NCBI GenBank assembly: GCA_002371335.1
Contig: DFHP01000066.1
Span: forward strand, 27,156-52,947
DNA length: 25,792 nucleotides
Direction of reading: 5' to 3'
Origin: Eubacterium sp. UBA3720
GTDB lineage: Bacteria; Bacillota; Clostridia; Lachnospirales; Lachnospiraceae
In this document: positions 23,722 to 25,792 of the stretch, in pieces
Numbering within the stretch: the stretch's first letter is position 1
Layout: every line of letters begins with the position of its first letter
Program-made: the position numbers and the translations under genes
Notes under the pieces: model-generated
The model's input: the letters and a program-made list of their open reading frames with translations, nothing else
The model's database searches: none
What the model was told of the DNA's origin: nothing

Positions 23722-24102
23722 TTATATTTCTTTCTTACCGATATGTCGATCAGTATTTGCGTCCGGCTTTTCATCTGTCATCGCTTCACTTTCGGTGATC
23801 AGATCCTCTTTATCTGACAGAGATCCTTCCTTTTCTTTTCGAGCCGCCCATTCCCCGGCAAGAGCTTCTTTCTGCTGCCTTGTGAGCCGCTTCATATGAA
23901 ACTCCCGGCTCATGGCCTGTTCTTTTGTATCAAAAACCTCACAATAGGCCAGCTCCACCGGTCTTCTGCTCCTGGTATATTTTGCGCCCTTTCCCTCATT
24001 ATGAGTCCTGATCCTTTTCTCAAGGTCGGTGGTCCAGCCGGTATACAAACTGCCGTCAGCACATTTTACCATGTATGTATAATTATGTTTCGACGCCATC
24101 AT
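23722..24102 (-). CDS. GIY-YIG nuclease-domain protein (UPF0213/YhbQ-like)
   Basis: A 126-residue protein whose first 85 residues form a GIY-YIG domain: YTYMVKCADGSLYTGWT contains the two motif halves (YxxxC...LYTG), followed by Arg31 in the helix, the conserved Tyr/Arg segment KYTRSRRPVEL, and Glu87-type acidic residues in SREFHMKRL. Small single-domain members act as nucleases on DNA or have no known role. The last 40 residues are acidic low-complexity sequence not part of the domain. Its start overlaps the upstream carboxypeptidase stop in TGATG and has no strong ribosome site, so translation is probably coupled. Confidence 0.88.
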   Translation of the reverse strand: MMASKHNYTYMVKCADGSLYTGWTTDLEKRIRTHNEGKGAKYTRSRRPVELAYCEVFDTKEQAMSREFHMKRLTRQQKEALAGEWAARKEKEGSLSDKEDLITESEAMTDEKPDANTDRHIGKKEI

Positions 24103-25130
24103 CAGGAAAGCTGACCATACATATATTTTGCGTCAGCAATATGAGAAAAGTCTATTCCTGCACCATGAGCTGTCACCAGAATATACTCCTGACCGCCAAA
24201 AGAACAAAGACTGGAAAGTGTATACAGCGCCTGATCGGTAAATCCGGTCTTACCTCCTTCAATGACTGCCCCGTTATTCAGGGTCTCATTGTCCAGATGC
24301 TGGAACAGTGTACTGTAAAGTGTAATTCCCGTAGGATGAACCGCAGAGGAAGTCGTAGTATATGTAGAAGTCGTAAAAATCTGACGGAAAGTCGGATTCT
24401 TTATTGCATAGCTGGTCAATGTCGCAAAATCCTTACATGTGGAATAATGATCGTCCTGATGCAGACCCGTACAGTTTGAAAAATGGGTATTGGTCATTCC
24501 GATCTCTGAAGCCTTCTGATTCATCATCTCCACAAAAGCATCTGAACTCCCCGCAATATTGTCAGCAATTGCAAGTGAAGCCTCTCCTCCTGAAGGAAGC
24601 ATACTTCCATAAAGCAGATCCGTAAGCTTTACTGTCTCACCTGCTGTAAATCCGGCCATAGAAGCTTCCTGTACGTACACTTCGTCAATCTCCGCCTGTG
24701 TCACGGTACATTCCATATTTATATCCTTCGCATTTTCGATCGCGGTAATAACCGTCATGATCTTTGTCATAGACGCCGGAAAAATCTGATCATCGCTCGC
24801 CTTATCATAAAGCACAGCTCCATCACTGACCCTGATCATATATGCGTTATCGCAGTATAATTCATCACCAACTACTGTCGGTACCGGCAGATCAGCAGGC
24901 ACTTCTGCAGATGGCGTCTCTGATGCGGCCTGTACAGCTGAATCGCTGCTTGAAGCATTCACATAGTAAGCTTCAAATTCTACACTGGAAGCCCCGGTCT
25001 GTCTCTGTGCTCTGATCAGCTGATACGCCATAAAACCTATGATCAGTATAATAATAATCAGAAGAACCACTATACAGCCGATCAGTACCTTTCTCCCCGT
25101 ACCGATACCCGATTTAGATTCATTGCTCAT
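24102..25130 (-). CDS. D-alanyl-D-alanine carboxypeptidase (low-molecular-weight penicillin-binding protein)
   Basis: A 342-residue serine peptidase that trims the terminal D-Ala from peptidoglycan stem peptides outside the membrane. A single membrane anchor spans residues 14-36, with a short positive N-terminus. A Ser/Ala-rich linker follows (about 46-85). Active-site motifs are S120-M-T-K123, a second motif reading S180-G-G182 and K294-T-G296. The second motif normally reads SxN (often SGN), so a glycine here is unusual. The C-terminal PBP5-type beta domain is missing. The start at 25130 was chosen because GGGGAG precedes it; the 49 codons upstream read through a structured intergenic region. 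One base overlaps the next gene. Confidence 0.92.
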   Translation of the reverse strand: MSNESKSGIGTGRKVLIGCIVVLLIIIILIIGFMAYQLIRAQRQTGASSVEFEAYYVNASSSDSAVQAASETPSAEVPADLPVPTVVGDELYCDNAYMIRVSDGAVLYDKASDDQIFPASMTKIMTVITAIENAKDINMECTVTQAEIDEVYVQEASMAGFTAGETVKLTDLLYGSMLPSGGEASLAIADNIAGSSDAFVEMMNQKASEIGMTNTHFSNCTGLHQDDHYSTCKDFATLTSYAIKNPTFRQIFTTSTYTTTSSAVHPTGITLYSTLFQHLDNETLNNGAVIEGGKTGFTDQALYTLSSLCSFGGQEYILVTAHGAGIDFSHIADAKYMYGQLS

Positions 25131-25221
25131 AATTCTCCCCTTAAATCTACTTCTAAAATCAACATTGCAATATAAGTATATTAACACTATTTCATCGAAA
25201 AAACACCCCAAATAATGAAAC

Positions 25222-25250
25222 TGGGGACGGAGACAAGTTCCACTTTCCCG
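25222..25250. other. GGGGACGGAGACAAGTTCC-like intergenic motif
   Basis: ggggacggagacaagttcc plus actttc lies upstream of the carboxypeptidase gene. From memory, near-identical stretches recur in intergenic DNA of many Clostridia, sometimes near REP-associated transposases, but no transposase is present here. The surrounding 25131-25419 holds no convincing gene; a perfect short hairpin gtccgcaagcggac is at 25270-25283. Confidence 0.3.
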
Positions 25251-25383
25251 TATCTTATAGCAGAACAAAGTCCGCAAGCGGACGTTAATTCCCCAGTTCC
25301 TCTATTTTGAGATGAGCGAACCGGACTTTGCGCGCCGCCGCACTGCAGCTTTACTGCTTTCCTTTGTGCAGTCTTCAACGATA

Positions 25384-25418
25384 TAAAAAAAAGCTGCTAT
25401 TCAAAAGAATAACAGCTT
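25384..25418 (-). terminator. Terminator of the tRNA operon
   Basis: An 11-bp stem (25392-25402 with 25407-25417, one G-U) with an AAAA/TTTT loop is followed on the minus strand by seven or eight T. It lies directly after the last tRNA (Lys) of the operon. Confidence 0.88.
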
Positions 25419-25419
25419 A

Positions 25420-25492
25420 TGAAGCATCGGGGACTCGAACCCCGGACAACTTGATTAAAAGTCAAGTGCTCTACCACCTGAGCTAATGCTCC
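25420..25492 (-). tRNA. tRNA-Lys (anticodon TTT)
   Basis: A 73-base cloverleaf with acceptor GGAGCAT/ATGCTTC, D arm GCTC/GAGC, anticodon stem CTTGA/TCAAG around the loop CTTTTAA, T stem CGGGG/CCCCG with TTCGAGT, and discriminator A. CCA is not encoded. Confidence 0.97.
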
Positions 25493-25497
25493 AAAAA

Positions 25498-25570
<73 letters not shown>

Positions 25571-25579
25571 ATAAAAAAA

Positions 25580-25653
25580 TTGCGGGAATAGGATTTGAAC
25601 CTATGACCTTCGGGTTATGAGCCCGACGAGCTTCCGGACTGCTCCATCCCGCG
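25580..25653 (-). tRNA. Initiator tRNA-fMet (anticodon CAT)
   Basis: A 74-base cloverleaf with anticodon loop CTCATAA on a stem TCGGG/CCCGA. The first base C opposite A at position 72 leaves the top of the acceptor stem unpaired, and three G-C pairs stack above the anticodon loop. Both are initiator hallmarks, so this is the start tRNA and not elongator Met. Confidence 0.96.
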
Positions 25654-25676
25654 ATATTAAATTAAAAAAAGTGAAA

Positions 25677-25749
25677 AGCCGATGATCGGACTCGAACCGA
25701 TAACCTGCTGATTACAAATCAGCTGCTCTGCCAATTGAGCCACATCGGC
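25677..25749 (-). tRNA. tRNA-Thr (anticodon TGT)
   Basis: A 73-base cloverleaf with acceptor GCCGATG/CATCGGC, D arm GCTC/GAGC, anticodon stem GCTGA/TCAGC around TTTGTAA, and T stem ATCGG/CCGAT with TTCGAGT. The discriminator reads T. Confidence 0.96.
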
Positions 25750-25764
25750 GCGTTCTCACTTTAG

Positions 25765-25792
25765 TGGATGGTGGTGGATTCGAACCACCGAA
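25765..25792 (-). tRNA. Partial tRNA at window edge, probably tRNA-Tyr
   Basis: Only the 3' part is inside the window: T stem GGTGG/CCACC with loop TTCGAAT, acceptor 3' strand ACCATCC and discriminator A. The preceding TTC fits the end of a long variable arm as in tRNA-Tyr, and Thr-Tyr neighbours are common in Firmicutes. The anticodon is not visible, so the identity is a guess. Confidence 0.75.

Noticed and set aside
25187..25378. A 63-codon minus-strand frame between the tRNA operon and the carboxypeptidase
   Set aside because: Composition is atypical and the frame crosses the intergenic motif and hairpins; no ribosome site was seen.

Overview
The window looks like chromosome of an anaerobic, butyrate-forming member of the Clostridia. 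The evidence is the set of Firmicutes-type genes, AGGAGG-like ribosome binding sites, sigmaA-type promoters, and a complete core of the 4-hydroxybutyrate-to-crotonyl-CoA route. Lachnospiraceae or Anaerovoracaceae would fit, but the sequence read by eye does not fix the family. No phage, CRISPR array, rRNA or intact insertion sequence was seen. Most genes are on the minus strand.

Layout. 1-3060: a zinc/cadmium export operon on the minus strand, made of an ArsR sensor, a free-standing HMA metallochaperone and a P1B-type ATPase that lacks its own HMA domain. 3170-4144: a divergent PHP phosphoesterase. 4279-10240: a minus-strand fermentation operon with a clear promoter, in the order 4-hydroxybutyrate dehydrogenase, 4-hydroxybutyryl-CoA dehydratase, a 94-residue cysteine-rich protein of unknown function, a propionate-CoA-transferase-type enzyme and a crotonase. 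Together these could reduce succinate semialdehyde to 4-hydroxybutyrate, load it with CoA, dehydrate it to crotonyl-CoA, and hydrate crotonyl-CoA toward 3-hydroxybutyryl-CoA. Neither succinate semialdehyde dehydrogenase nor GABA aminotransferase is in the window. Glutamate dehydrogenase lies 9 kb away and could link the route to amino-acid fermentation.

10627-25130: a gamma-carbonic-anhydrase-like protein, a YgiQ radical SAM protein, a histidine kinase/response regulator pair, MetK, MurA, GdhA, a CBS-domain manganese pyrophosphatase, an S1-domain RNA-binding protein, a GIY-YIG protein and a D-Ala-D-Ala carboxypeptidase. 25420-25792: a minus-strand tRNA operon (Lys, Phe, initiator Met, Thr and a partial tRNA, probably Tyr) with its terminator.

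The main unexplained signals are non-coding. One is a dispersed, inverted-repeat, MITE-like element: a near full-length copy at 10406-10620, a large copy at 17557-17705, a truncated copy at the left edge, and degenerate pieces near 3100 and 13340. Another is a roughly 250-base imperfect palindrome at 15610-15865 in front of the histidine kinase. The intergenic spacers of the fermentation operon are also strongly structured, including one at 5101-5290 with mutually exclusive pairings. All similarity statements were made by eye.
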